Positions 19,202 through 29,339 are shown, counted from the first letter of the stretch. The stretch: 64,000 nt of DNA from Dolichospermum compactum NIES-806 (GCF_002368115.1 NZ_AP018316.1:4150666-4214665), one strand, 5' to 3'. Program-made: numbers and translations. The notes: a model not told the origin generated them from the sequence alone.

Positions 19202-19491
19202 TAGCCAAAGTTACCTATACAGGTATAAGTTTGCTCAAATCAATACTGTTAAAAGAGAAAAGTAATTAAATCAAAGACAATGAATTTCTATAAATGTATA
19301 CCTTATTAATTAGAAGTCAAGCCTGAAAACTGGCTGTTTTCCAATAGTTTATTCCTTCCTCAACATTGAGAGGTGCTAGGGGTAGAGAATACTTACTCAG
19401 AGATAAGATCTCATAAAAGTAGAAAGAGGTGAATAAGAAATACTCACTACCTTTGTTTTTTTATACTGATATTGAATAAATAAGCATAAAT

Positions 19492-19526
19492 AAGATCCCC
19501 GACTTCCTAGAGAAGTCGGGGATCTT
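19492..19526. repeat. Hairpin repeat AAGATCCCCGACTTC
   Basis: Perfect 15-bp arms (AAGATCCCCGACTTC / GAAGTCGGGGATCTT) with a 5-nt loop, 41 bp before the ABC transporter start. Apart from it, 19202-19567 shows no gene. Confidence 0.85.
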
Positions 19527-19567
19527 ACGGGGATCTGACCACCTTAATTTTGTTTAACGAAACCATT

Positions 19568-20335
19568 ATGTCAACAACATCAGAAATTGCCGTTGAGTTT
19601 CAAAATACCAGTTTTGCCATTAATCACCGTCCTTTGTTATCTAACTTAAATTTGAGCATTCATCAAGGGGAAGCCTTAATTTTATTAGGACGCAGTGGGA
19701 GTGGCAAAACTACAACTTTAAAATTAATTAATCATTTACTTGTCCCCACCCAAGGACAAGTTTTAGTCCAAAATCGTCCCACAACTAACTGGGATGCCAT
19801 TAAACTGAGAAGACGGATAGGTTACGTCATCCAAGAAACAGGTTTATTTCCCCATTTTACCATCGCTGAAAATGTCGGACTTGTACCATCTTTAGAAAAA
19901 TGGTCACCACAGAAAATTCAAAATAGAGTCTATGAAATGTTAAACTTAGTGGGATTAGAACCAGAAAAATTTGCTCAACGTTATCCCCATCAATTATCAG
20001 GAGGTCAACGTCAGCGGGTGGGAGTTGCTAGAGCTTTAGCCGCAGATCCACCTATCCTATTAATGGATGAACCTTTTGGCGCACTTGACCCAATTACCCG
20101 TTTAGAGTTACAACAACAATTTCAATATTTACAACAACAATTAGGAAAAACCGTGATATTTGTCACCCATGATATTCAAGAGGCCTTCTTTTTAGCTACA
20201 AGAATTGGTTTAATGGCTGAAGGGAATTTAGTTGTATTAGGAACTAGAAGAGAATTTCTCCAATCTCAACATCCAGAAGCAAAAGCATTTCTAGCTTGTT
20301 TAAATGTTGGTAATAATTGGGAACAGCTTAATTAA
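19568..20335 (+). CDS. OpuC-type ABC transporter ATP-binding protein
   Basis: ATPase subunit of a glycine betaine/choline/proline-type (quaternary amine) importer. Walker A LLGRSGSGKTTTLKL (about residues 40-54), signature LSGGQRQRVGVARAL, Walker B ILLMDEPFGALDP and the switch histidine in IFVTHD are all intact. The frame extends to a TTG at 19550, but the ATG at 19568 is the better start (255 residues). The permease-binding-protein fusion follows after 23 bp, so the pair forms an operon for uptake of an osmolyte. Which compound is carried cannot be told. Confidence 0.88.
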   Translation: MSTTSEIAVEFQNTSFAINHRPLLSNLNLSIHQGEALILLGRSGSGKTTTLKLINHLLVPTQGQVLVQNRPTTNWDAIKLRRRIGYVIQETGLFPHFTIAENVGLVPSLEKWSPQKIQNRVYEMLNLVGLEPEKFAQRYPHQLSGGQRQRVGVARALAADPPILLMDEPFGALDPITRLELQQQFQYLQQQLGKTVIFVTHDIQEAFFLATRIGLMAEGNLVVLGTRREFLQSQHPEAKAFLACLNVGNNWEQLN

Positions 20336-20358
20336 AATTAGATAAAAATCCAAAAACT

Positions 20359-21885
20359 ATGTTTTTCTTTCAATATGGTACAGAAATAATTTTCCACAGT
20401 GGAGAACATTTAATATTAGTCATTATATCCCTAGCGATCGCCATTTCTATTGGTCTTCCTGTCGGCATTTTTATCACTCGTCAACCAAAACTTGCTGCGC
20501 CCATTCTTGGTTTAGCAAACGCCATTCAAACTATCCCTAGTTTAGCTATCTTTGGCTTTTTAATTTCCGTGCCTTTTCTGGGGGGAATTGGCAAAACTCC
20601 CGCCATATTTGCCTTAACTCTTTATGCTTTATTACCCATAATTCGGAATACCTATATTGGCATTAATAGCATCAATCCCGCCATTAAAGAAGCGGGGATA
20701 GGCATGGGAATGACAGATCAACAATTACTATTCCAAGTAGAAATTCCCCTGGCTTTACCAGTCATTTTAGCAGGGGTCAGAGTAGCCACAGTTATATCCG
20801 TAGGAATTGCCACAATTGCTGCTGCTATTGGTGGTGGTGGTTTAGGAGTATTTATTTTTCGCGGTATTTCCACAGTTAATAATGAATTAATTTTAGCCGG
20901 AGCAGTTCCCGCTGCTTTAATTGCTTTAAGTGCAGATTTGGGTTTAGGATTATTAGAAAAAAACCTCACGAAACAAATAGCAAATAAAGGTAAATTTAAT
21001 CAGCAAATAGGTATTGTTTTCGGAATAATTACTTTAATTGTAGCTGGATTAATAGCTTGGAACTATCAACAAACACCAGGAACAATTATTATCGGCTCAA
21101 AAAATTTCACAGAACAAGTAATTTTAGGAGAAATATTAGCACAACACATAGAAAATCATACCACATTAAAAGTAGATCGTCGTTTTAATTTAGGCGGAAC
21201 ATTTATTGCTCATGAAGCAGTAAAAGCGGGAAAAATTGCCGGCTATGTAGAATATACAGGAACTTCATTTACGACTATTTTGAAAGAAAAACCAATTAGT
21301 GATCCTGAAATTGTTTATCAAAAAGTCAAAGCATACTATGATCAAAAATTGAAATTAGCAGTGATGAAACCTTTAGGGTTTGAGAATACCTTTGCCATGA
21401 TTATCCGAGGAGAAGATGCCGAAAAATGGCAAATTAAAAGCCTTTCGGAAATTGGTAAATATAGTTCACAAATGAAAGCAGGATTTGGTTATGAGTTTTT
21501 AGAAAGAGCAGATGGTTATCCAGGATTATCTAAAACATACAACTTAAAATTTGCCAATATCAACCAAATGGAATTAGGATTAATGTATCAAGCATTAAAA
21601 GAAAAACAAGTAGATTTTATTGCTGCAAATTCTACAGATGGTTTAATTCCAGTGTTAAACTTAGTGATTTTGGAAGATGATAAAAAATACTTTCCACCAT
21701 ATCAAGCTATACCTATTTTTAATCAAGAAATTCTCCAAAAATATCCAGAATTAACAAATACCATTAATCAATTAGGAGGTAAAATTTCTACAACTGCAAT
21801 CCAAAAGATGAATTATCAAGTAGATAATCAATCTCAACCAGTGGAAAAAGTTGTCAGTGAGTGGTTAAAATCTCAACAATTATAA
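20359..21885 (+). CDS. Fused permease and substrate-binding protein, OpuC type
   Basis: A 508-residue fusion. Residues 1-235 form the permease, with about six membrane segments and the EAA-type loop NPAIKEAGIGMGMTDQQLLFQVEIPLALP. Residues 240-508 form an OpuAC-like binding domain starting TIIIGSKNFTEQVILGEILAQ, anchored by the last membrane segment. Fused permease-binding proteins are common for quaternary-amine importers in cyanobacteria and lactic bacteria. It acts with the ATPase encoded 23 bp upstream at the cytoplasmic membrane. Confidence 0.88.
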   Translation: MFFFQYGTEIIFHSGEHLILVIISLAIAISIGLPVGIFITRQPKLAAPILGLANAIQTIPSLAIFGFLISVPFLGGIGKTPAIFALTLYALLPIIRNTYIGINSINPAIKEAGIGMGMTDQQLLFQVEIPLALPVILAGVRVATVISVGIATIAAAIGGGGLGVFIFRGISTVNNELILAGAVPAALIALSADLGLGLLEKNLTKQIANKGKFNQQIGIVFGIITLIVAGLIAWNYQQTPGTIIIGSKNFTEQVILGEILAQHIENHTTLKVDRRFNLGGTFIAHEAVKAGKIAGYVEYTGTSFTTILKEKPISDPEIVYQKVKAYYDQKLKLAVMKPLGFENTFAMIIRGEDAEKWQIKSLSEIGKYSSQMKAGFGYEFLERADGYPGLSKTYNLKFANINQMELGLMYQALKEKQVDFIAANSTDGLIPVLNLVILEDDKKYFPPYQAIPIFNQEILQKYPELTNTINQLGGKISTTAIQKMNYQVDNQSQPVEKVVSEWLKSQQL

Positions 21886-22013
21886 TTTTTAAAACTTATA
21901 AAGTTTTATCGGCAATTTCCATAAGTTTTTTGCTTTGTTTAATCCCATATTCTGCAATTCATTATGTAGCATAATAAATTACATTTTTTTTAGCAATCCC
22001 TAAATAAATTAGT

Positions 22014-22043
22014 CTTAACCTATTATCGTAACTTTTCTTAACA
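22014..22043 (+). promoter_or_regulatory. Possible PHO box upstream of alkaline phosphatase
   Basis: CTTAACCT at 22014, CGTAAC at 22027 and CTTAACAC at 22037 resemble the CTTAACCT direct repeats bound by the phosphate regulator PhoB/SphR in cyanobacteria. Spacing (13 and 10 bp) deviates from the regular 11 bp. They lie 60-90 bp before the start of a phosphatase gene, which supports the reading. Confidence 0.45.
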
Positions 22044-22102
22044 CAAGCATGGTTACTTTAAGTATTACTTGCAAAAACTGAACTAGTTAATTGAGAGGTT
22101 TT

Positions 22103-25100
22103 ATGACAACAGGTAATCATGTCATTTTCATGCACCCAGATGGAACTAGTCCGTCTCACTATGCTGTTGCAAGATTTGTAGATAAGGGTCCTGATGGACG
22201 TTTGAATTGGGACAAGATGTCCAATGCTGGTGTGTATCTAGGTCATATGGAAGACCAGTTGGGCGGCACATCTAATGCTGGTGCTGTTACCCATGCTACA
22301 GGTGCTAAGGTATATGCGGAGTCCTTTGGTTTTGAATTAGGCAACCTCCCCATCACCTCCATGTCTGGGACAAACAAAACTATTGTTGAAGAAGCCAGAG
22401 ACGCAGGTAAAGTTACCGCCCTAGTTCAATCTGGTGCTATTTTTGAACCTGGTACAGCCGCCTTTGTTGCTAAGACACAGCAAATTACTAACGGTGATGC
22501 AAGTATTACCGTACCTCGCGCCCAAGCTGCGGAAATTGCCAAACAGGTAATTAACTCAGGTGTTGACTTTATTATGGGTGGTGGTGAACTAAACCTTCTA
22601 CCTGTTGGTACAAATGGTTTTCACGGTACTGCGGCTGAACTCGATGCACTGAGTACCAGTTCTATTGTACGCCCCACAGAAAACCTAATTGAATTAGCAA
22701 AAACTAAAGGCTATACAGTTGTTTACACTGAAGAACAACTTAATGCTTTACTGGCTCTGCCTGTACCGCCAAATAAAGTGTTAGGTGTATTTGCACCTAT
22801 CCATACTTTTAATGATCGCCCTGAAGAAGTTTTAGCAGCGAACAATTTACCACTATATCTGGCTACAGCACCCACCATTGCCGAGATGTTGGATGTAACC
22901 CAGAAGTTGATGGAAAAACACCCCAACTTCAAGAATGGTTCTATTGCCATTGTGGAAGAGGAAGGTACAGACAACTTCGGGAATAACAACAACGCGGCCG
23001 GAACTTTAGAAGGATTGCGCCGCACAGATGCAGCCATTGGTGTAGCAATGGAATTCATTAAGAAGCATCCTAACACCTTGATGGTTACTGCTGCTGATAG
23101 CGATGCTGGTGGTTTACAAGTAGTAGATCCCCGCACTGGTGCAACCGTAGGTACTGTTAATAATAACCCCACCACAACGAACCGCATCGTACCCCTAGAC
23201 GGTCAAACGGGGGCTAACACTGTGCCTTTTGTAGCTGCACCAGATGCTAGTGGTGATGTGTTCAAGTTTGGTATTGGTTGGGCTGGTACACCTGATTTTT
23301 CCGGTTCTATTGTTTCTAAAGCTCATGGTCTCAATGCAGATAAATTACCTGCAACCTTGGATAATACCAAGATCTATGAGTTGATGTATGAGACCCTATT
23401 CAATAAGGAATTGGTATCTCGGAATCCTGAACCCACACCAGCCCCCAAAGCTACCAAGTCAACTGGGAATGTGATTTTTATCCATCCAGATGGTACAAGT
23501 CCTTCTCACTACATGGCAACCCGCAATGTTGATCTTGGTCCTGATGGTAGGCTCAACTGGGACAAGATGTCCAATGCAGGTGTCTATTTAGGACACATGG
23601 AAAACCAGTTAACTGGTACTTCCAATGCCGGGGCTGTCACCCATGCTAACGGTGTGAAGGTATTCAACGAGTCCTTTGGCTTGAATGAAGACCAATCTAT
23701 TATTACTCCTGCTTCTGGTAAAGTTGGCTACACAATTTTAGAAGAAGCGATCGCCGCTGGTAAAGCAACCGCCCTTATTCAATCAGGTCATATTGGTGAA
23801 CCGGGAACAGCCGCTTTTGCTGCTGCCACCACTAACCGCGTTGGCAACACCATCCGCGCCCGTGATAAAACCGCCGAAATTGCCGAACAGGTAATTCGTT
23901 CTGGCACTCAAATCATCATGGCCGGCGGTGAAGTTTACCTCTTACCTAAAGGTACTACTGGTTTTCACGTTACCGCCCAAATTGATGCTGATTTCGCTGA
24001 TGCCGAAGATCGTCCCACCACTAACCTGATTGATTTAGCAAAATCCTTGGGCTATACTGTGGTCTACACAGAAGCGCAAATGAACACTGCCGTAGCAAGT
24101 GCTACTGCTTCCACGAAGTTACTCGGAGTTTTTGCTGCAAACCACACCTTTGACGATCGCAGGGAAGAACAATTAGGATTAAACACTGCTAATCCCTTAC
24201 CTCTCTACCTAAACACTGCACCGACAGTAGCAGAGATGCTAGATGCGTCTTTAAAAATCCTCAACAAAGACCCTGATGGTTTCTTTGTGGTAGTGGAAGA
24301 GGAAGGTAGTGACAACTTTGCTAATAACAACAATGCAGTTGGCACTATAGAAGCTGTACGCCGGGCTGATGCAGCGATCGGTGTAGCCATGAACTACATC
24401 AACACCCAAGATCCTAATACTTTGGTGATCACGGCCGCAGATAGCGATGCTGGCGGATTGCAAGTTTTCCAATTTGAGCCTTACAACCGTCCCGCTGGTA
24501 ACTCTACCTCTAGCCCTACACTAGCGGATACTGAGCCTAGTGCGCCATTTATTCGTGTTAACCCCACTACAACTAATACAAATCAGGCAGTTTTAGATGG
24601 TGTTAATGGTAGTACAGGCACAGTTGCAGATCCTTGGAAACCCTTCGCAGCTAAAAGCAGCATTGATGGACCAATGGGTAACTTCGGTGTAGCTTGGGTC
24701 GGTACTCCCGATTTCCCTGGTAGCATTGTTGCTAAAGCCCATGGGATGAATGCAGATAAACTACCCAGCACCTTGGACAACACCGAGATTTACAATGTCA
24801 TGTACCAAACTATGTTTGGTGTGACACCCGAATTTGCGGCATCTCAACAAGCAACTCAGGTAGTATCAGGAACAACTGGTGTTGATATATTAATTGCTGG
24901 TGCAGCTAATACTACCTTTGATGGGATTAATGATACTGTGTTCACTGGCGCTGGTAATGATGAAATTGAAGCACAAACAGTATCTTCTCCCATTGCAGGA
25001 CGTAACCGCATAGACTCTGGTAGCGGTAATGACACAATTTTCGCTGGCAATAATGACGTTGTGTTTGGTAGCTCTGGCAATGATTACCTTGAGGCGAGAG

Positions 25101-25468
25101 ATGTAAGTGGCTATCGCCTCTCAGGTGGTGCGGGTGATGACACTTTCTACCTTGGTTCTAATGGTCGCGCCCTCGGCGGTGATGGCAATGATATCTTCAA
25201 AGTTAGTCTTGGTGGTGGTAACTTAATTTCCGGTGGTGCTGGCGCTGACGAATTCTGGATTGTCAATGCTGAACTACCCAAAGCTGCTAATACTGTGCTT
25301 GACTTCCAAAAAGGCACTGATGTCATCGGTGTTCTTGGTATTTCCTCTAGCAGTTTGACTCTCAATGTTCTCAATGGTAATACGGAAATCGGTTTACTTG
25401 GTCAAACTGTTGCTATTGTTAATGGCGTTACTGGCTTGGATATCAATACCAACTTTGTTTTTGAATAA
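22103..25468 (+). CDS. Tandem-domain alkaline phosphatase with RTX repeats
   Basis: An 1121-residue protein with two homologous alkaline-phosphatase domains (about residues 1-445 and 455-920), each starting with HPDGTSPSHY and carrying DGRLNWDKMSNAGVYLGHM, GTSNAGAVTHA (probable nucleophile Ser) and TAADSDAGGLQV. The usual DS of the nucleophile site and the HETGG motif are altered, as in atypical PhoA-like enzymes. The C-terminus has RTX calcium-binding nonapeptides (GAGNDEIEA, GSGNDTIFA, GGAGDDTFYL) and no N-terminal signal, pointing to type I secretion. ATG 22103 follows a GAGAGG site; a TTG at 22091 is unlikely. It would release phosphate from external esters under starvation. Confidence 0.88.
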   Translation: MTTGNHVIFMHPDGTSPSHYAVARFVDKGPDGRLNWDKMSNAGVYLGHMEDQLGGTSNAGAVTHATGAKVYAESFGFELGNLPITSMSGTNKTIVEEARDAGKVTALVQSGAIFEPGTAAFVAKTQQITNGDASITVPRAQAAEIAKQVINSGVDFIMGGGELNLLPVGTNGFHGTAAELDALSTSSIVRPTENLIELAKTKGYTVVYTEEQLNALLALPVPPNKVLGVFAPIHTFNDRPEEVLAANNLPLYLATAPTIAEMLDVTQKLMEKHPNFKNGSIAIVEEEGTDNFGNNNNAAGTLEGLRRTDAAIGVAMEFIKKHPNTLMVTAADSDAGGLQVVDPRTGATVGTVNNNPTTTNRIVPLDGQTGANTVPFVAAPDASGDVFKFGIGWAGTPDFSGSIVSKAHGLNADKLPATLDNTKIYELMYETLFNKELVSRNPEPTPAPKATKSTGNVIFIHPDGTSPSHYMATRNVDLGPDGRLNWDKMSNAGVYLGHMENQLTGTSNAGAVTHANGVKVFNESFGLNEDQSIITPASGKVGYTILEEAIAAGKATALIQSGHIGEPGTAAFAAATTNRVGNTIRARDKTAEIAEQVIRSGTQIIMAGGEVYLLPKGTTGFHVTAQIDADFADAEDRPTTNLIDLAKSLGYTVVYTEAQMNTAVASATASTKLLGVFAANHTFDDRREEQLGLNTANPLPLYLNTAPTVAEMLDASLKILNKDPDGFFVVVEEEGSDNFANNNNAVGTIEAVRRADAAIGVAMNYINTQDPNTLVITAADSDAGGLQVFQFEPYNRPAGNSTSSPTLADTEPSAPFIRVNPTTTNTNQAVLDGVNGSTGTVADPWKPFAAKSSIDGPMGNFGVAWVGTPDFPGSIVAKAHGMNADKLPSTLDNTEIYNVMYQTMFGVTPEFAASQQATQVVSGTTGVDILIAGAANTTFDGINDTVFTGAGNDEIEAQTVSSPIAGRNRIDSGSGNDTIFAGNNDVVFGSSGNDYLEARDVSGYRLSGGAGDDTFYLGSNGRALGGDGNDIFKVSLGGGNLISGGAGADEFWIVNAELPKAANTVLDFQKGTDVIGVLGISSSSLTLNVLNGNTEIGLLGQTVAIVNGVTGLDINTNFVFE

Positions 25469-25498
25469 CCGGCAAGTATTGGAATTGAATTGATCATT

Positions 25499-25551
25499 AA
25501 CCAGGGAAGAAGATCAGAATTTCTATATTTTCTTCTCTCTGGTTTTTTTTT
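25499..25551 (+). terminator. Rho-independent terminator after alkaline phosphatase
   Basis: AACCAGGGAAGAAGA and TCTTCTCTCTGGTT pair with small mismatches around an AT-rich loop and are followed by nine T, starting 31 bp after the stop codon. The remaining sequence to 25733 shows no gene. Confidence 0.75.
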
Positions 25552-25733
25552 CACTTAGAGACTATAGTGCGATCGCTTGCTAATACTACCTCCAAATCTT
25601 GTCAACTATTTTAACAACTGAAATTTTCTTTATTTACCACCACATAGTTCCTGGTTCACTATTTGAGATTATTTGACTGGTTTTATCAATTTCATGATAG
25701 GGGTTAATCTCTGATTTCAGAAGTAGTTAGTTT

Positions 25734-27089
25734 TTACAACTGGTCTTTAATTTTCTCAAATATCCAATCAGGTATAGCGTGTTCTGTTGCGTAAACATAA
25801 TTATATTTCTCTTCAATTTTCTGCCAATTAATTGTACTATCTGATAAAATTTCCTCAGTAAACATATCCAAAGCTTTACCAGATAAATCCCTTTCTAAAC
25901 ATCTTTTCATCAATAACCTACTTTCCTCAATTTCTCCAATACATTCAAAAGGTGTATGTTCCGATAAACCTACCATTTCTCGGAAAGTAGGAAGTAAATC
26001 TACATCATCGAATAAATTTTTTTTAAAGACTTCATCAACAATACTTTGCTGAGAAAATGCCATTAAACCTAACCAAACATAAGCACATTTAGGACATTTC
26101 CTACACCAAGGTTTTTGTACATTACAGGAATGAATATTAGGTATAAATTTAGGGTATTTGCTAAAGTTATAAAAGATGCGATAATCGTAAATAGGTTGGA
26201 GAATACTGAAGTATTTAAAATTAGTGAACAGATGTTCCTGAATAAATTGATCTAAAATCTGTTCTGCTGCTAAACCTTTACCCCATTGATGATTTACTTC
26301 TTTTCCTATTTCATCCCAGAATAAATTACCAGTATTTGCACTTTTTTCATGTGCTAGACAGAGATAATTATATCCTTGATCTAACATTAAAATCAAAGAT
26401 TCAAAAATAGAAACTGGTGTTTCGGGAGCAGTAATACCGGAATTTTCAGGAAAATATAATTTCAAAAACGGAAATTCAGTAAAATCATCATAAATAGATA
26501 TTTGATGTTTGTGAACTGGTTTGACACTTTTTAACACTTGGGAAATTAAATCATGCTGAAAATTAGCTTTTCCATAAATACTATGGGAATATTGCATAGA
26601 AGCAAAAGGAATACCTCCTACTTCTAACATTTTCAGGGCTAAAATGCTATCTTTTCCCCCACCACAACCAGCGAGAATTGTGTGATTATCTCCTAAAATA
26701 TAAGTAGGTTGACTTACTCCTAGATTTTGAGAATAAATAATTTCTGGTTGTTGATAATTGGTAATATTATTTTCATACCAATGTTGTCCAAATACTCCTT
26801 GATATATTGTCAGGAACAAATCTAAAATGGGAAGTTCTAAATATTCAGCAATGACAGAAATATCATAATATTCAGGAAACAAAGAACATAATTTCATGCC
26901 TTCAAATAAGGCAATATGAGAAACTATTCGTTGTATGATTGGTTGAGAATATTTTTCCATCAACCTAGAAAAAGAAACATCATGATAGAAAATCTTAGTT
27001 GAGAATTGAAATTTATCGGCAAGATAGATAATTTCTATATGATGTTCATGAATTCTCAAACTATCAATTTTGATGACCGAAATTTTCAT
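25734..27089 (-). CDS. PP-loop ATPase-like enzyme (MurL-like?)
   Basis: A 451-residue protein with a PP-loop GCGGGKDSILALKML (residues 141-155), the ATP-pyrophosphatase signature of enzymes that adenylylate a carboxylate or nucleobase. Near residues 323-340 is a cysteine cluster CNVQKPWCRKCPKCAYVW. The combination recalls MurL, the ATP-dependent epimerase of UDP-MurNAc-L-Ala-L-Glu, but I cannot confirm it, and the neighbours are not cell-wall genes. It starts 3 bp after the DUF427 gene and is the last gene of a five-gene minus-strand run with OvoA-type and EgtD genes. Substrate unknown. Confidence 0.6.
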   Translation of the reverse strand: MKISVIKIDSLRIHEHHIEIIYLADKFQFSTKIFYHDVSFSRLMEKYSQPIIQRIVSHIALFEGMKLCSLFPEYYDISVIAEYLELPILDLFLTIYQGVFGQHWYENNITNYQQPEIIYSQNLGVSQPTYILGDNHTILAGCGGGKDSILALKMLEVGGIPFASMQYSHSIYGKANFQHDLISQVLKSVKPVHKHQISIYDDFTEFPFLKLYFPENSGITAPETPVSIFESLILMLDQGYNYLCLAHEKSANTGNLFWDEIGKEVNHQWGKGLAAEQILDQFIQEHLFTNFKYFSILQPIYDYRIFYNFSKYPKFIPNIHSCNVQKPWCRKCPKCAYVWLGLMAFSQQSIVDEVFKKNLFDDVDLLPTFREMVGLSEHTPFECIGEIEESRLLMKRCLERDLSGKALDMFTEEILSDSTINWQKIEEKYNYVYATEHAIPDWIFEKIKDQL

Positions 27090-27092
27090 GAT

Positions 27093-27590
27093 TTACCATC
27101 CCCATGTACCGGGTTCACCTTTAAATGGTCCAACAATATCCGCTGTAATCCAGCCGCCATAAAAATCACCAGATTGGGGTTTTACTAGCTCATCATTTAC
27201 GTAACAAGCATCCATTAAAGCCGCAATAAAACCATAATATTCTTGCATGGGCATAAAATTTGGAGTTGGTGCAAAATATTGCCAAGCAGCATATTTGATG
27301 AGTTGATCACCAATCTTGATATCATAATATTGATATGCGCCTTTCCATTCACATATATTTTTTTTTGATGTAGCGATTAAATGTTCTAGTTTAATGTCTT
27401 CTGGAGGGAAGTAATAGGTGGGAGGATGACTAGTTTCTAAAACTCTTTTTCCTCTAGTTGTTTCGGCTAAAACAATACCTTTACAAATTACTTTCAGATG
27501 TTTGTCGGTATCTTGTAAAATAGCTGGACGGGGATACTCCCAAACTGATTCTTGTCCTGGGTTTGGTGTAATTGGATTGGGTCTAATCAT
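27093..27590 (-). CDS. DUF427 domain protein
   Basis: A 165-residue single-domain protein of the DUF427 family: VLETSHPPTYYFPPEDI, ICEWKGAYQYYDI and IKYAAWQYFAPTP are the recognisable blocks. DUF427 is a small fold of unknown catalytic role often found beside redox and cofactor genes. The stop is 3 bp before the PP-loop gene, so the two are almost certainly co-translated. It follows the radical SAM gene after 148 bp. Confidence 0.8.
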   Translation of the reverse strand: MIRPNPITPNPGQESVWEYPRPAILQDTDKHLKVICKGIVLAETTRGKRVLETSHPPTYYFPPEDIKLEHLIATSKKNICEWKGAYQYYDIKIGDQLIKYAAWQYFAPTPNFMPMQEYYGFIAALMDACYVNDELVKPQSGDFYGGWITADIVGPFKGEPGTWGW

Positions 27591-27738
27591 GATTTTTTCC
27601 TCAATTGATTGGAGTTTTTGGTGTTGCTAATGGGATAATTTTTTTGGGCTTACGCCCGGCTTCGCTAACACGCAGAGACGCAAAGAGCAAGTGTTATTTA
27701 ATGGTTTTATCTTGCAATTATACAACACCAAAATTTTT

Positions 27739-29277
27739 CTAATTACTTGATTTACCACCAGCAGACATTTTTGTGAGTCCTCCATGATAGTTGATCAATT
27801 TAGATTCGGCTTTACCAATTTTAGCTAATCGAAATTGCCATTCAGAAATATCTTCATAGCTGAGATGGTGTGTGTCACAACTTGGAGTCCAGAAACCACC
27901 AATTATAGATGGATCATCAAAACGTAGTAGTCCTGATTTACGGATGTTTTCTCCTTGGGGTGTTCCGGGTATGGGAGAGATTGCATAGGAAGCAACTTGA
28001 AATTCTAATTCTGGGTTAATTTCTCTGAGTTGTTGATGGAGTTCTAATACTGCTTCTTCTAGACGGAGTAAACTATCGTGGGTGTCATCAGGAAAGCCGA
28101 TAATTAGACCATAAACGATGACGGGAAGACCTGCTTTGACAATCAGTTGCATCATTTCACAATGTTGTTGCCAGGGAAGAAGTTTGCTGTAGGACTCTCT
28201 GCCAAAAACTGGACGTTCTGCGGGAATATATCCTAGAAAACCGCCTACTTTGCCATCCCATCCCCAAAGTGCTTCGATCAGTTCTTCGTCTGGTGTGAGG
28301 TCTGTGTGGTCATAGTTGCGTCCTCTTCCTAATGTGGCTTTTCTGAGTTCTAAACCATTAGGCCACAGTAGTGGCATTCCCATTTCTCTTGCACCTTTGG
28401 TGATTTCTAGAATCTCTTCTTTTCCGCCTGGAAATAGGACGCGACCGAGAAATTGGTCTGAACCCATGACTGTACATTTTGCTCCGGCTTCTTTTTGACG
28501 AGCAATCCAATTGAGGGTGGTTTGAGGTGACATCCGCCGATAGCCTGATGTGTAAGTTGGGGTTTGGCAAAAGTCACATTTGCGATCGCACCCAATGTCA
28601 GGATACACCGAACCTATGGGTACGAGATTCTCGATAAAAGGCTCTTCTGAGTATTCTTGTCCTAAACATTGTCTGGCTACTTCCACCGATGGTAAAGCCC
28701 AATCATCAGGACTCATGGCTTGGCTACGGGTGGGATGATAAGTACCATCAGCTAAAATTACTCCTGTGAGTTTTTCTCTGGGAGTGTTACCGAGTACATA
28801 GTCAAAAATCGGCCAGTTTGCTGCACCTGATTTGTCAATTACTATTGCTGTTGCACCTGCTTCTAGATAGTAACGAGGTTCGGCGATCGCATCAGAACCA
28901 CCAACTACAACAGGCTTTCCTTTACTGGCAAAATGTGCGATCGCCATACAAGTTACTTGACGCTCTTGGGTATAATTAACTGTTACTCCCCAAGCATCAT
29001 AAGTTTCAGGATCTATATCATCAATTTTCTGACCTACATAAGCTTTGGTCAAGTTCATCCCTTTCCAAGTTACTTCTCCAAAGGGTTCTTGACAATCACC
29101 AGCTTTCAGATTCACAAGTTGAGCATCAAAACCACCTGCTTGTAAATCTGCGATTAAAACTTGTTTACTCAATAAGGTATTACGTCTATATAATGCTGTC
29201 CAATTATGTCCTCCTTCGTCATACAATCCCAAAGCAGGTACTTCAACTAATCCGATGCTTTGATTTTTCAGTTTCAT
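27739..29277 (-). CDS. B12-binding-domain radical SAM enzyme
   Basis: A 512-residue radical SAM protein. Residues 1-200 look like a cobalamin-binding Rossmann domain (YDAWGVTVNYTQERQVTCMA, then VVVGGSDAIAEPRYYLEAGA) without the classical DxHxxG. The 4Fe-4S site is CDRKCDFC near residues 230-237 in a GCDRKCDFCQTPTYTSGYRRM context, followed by a TIM-barrel with IVYGLIIGFPDDT. Such enzymes perform methylations or rearrangements on unactivated carbons. The ATG has a good AGGGGA ribosome site. It lies between egtD and the DUF427/PP-loop pair on the same strand. Reaction unknown. Confidence 0.8.
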   Translation of the reverse strand: MKLKNQSIGLVEVPALGLYDEGGHNWTALYRRNTLLSKQVLIADLQAGGFDAQLVNLKAGDCQEPFGEVTWKGMNLTKAYVGQKIDDIDPETYDAWGVTVNYTQERQVTCMAIAHFASKGKPVVVGGSDAIAEPRYYLEAGATAIVIDKSGAANWPIFDYVLGNTPREKLTGVILADGTYHPTRSQAMSPDDWALPSVEVARQCLGQEYSEEPFIENLVPIGSVYPDIGCDRKCDFCQTPTYTSGYRRMSPQTTLNWIARQKEAGAKCTVMGSDQFLGRVLFPGGKEEILEITKGAREMGMPLLWPNGLELRKATLGRGRNYDHTDLTPDEELIEALWGWDGKVGGFLGYIPAERPVFGRESYSKLLPWQQHCEMMQLIVKAGLPVIVYGLIIGFPDDTHDSLLRLEEAVLELHQQLREINPELEFQVASYAISPIPGTPQGENIRKSGLLRFDDPSIIGGFWTPSCDTHHLSYEDISEWQFRLAKIGKAESKLINYHGGLTKMSAGGKSSN

Positions 29278-29339
29278 AGAAATCCCCTATTAATCTTTGA
29301 TACAAGACATTTTATCTGAGTCGTTATCGGTCGGATACA

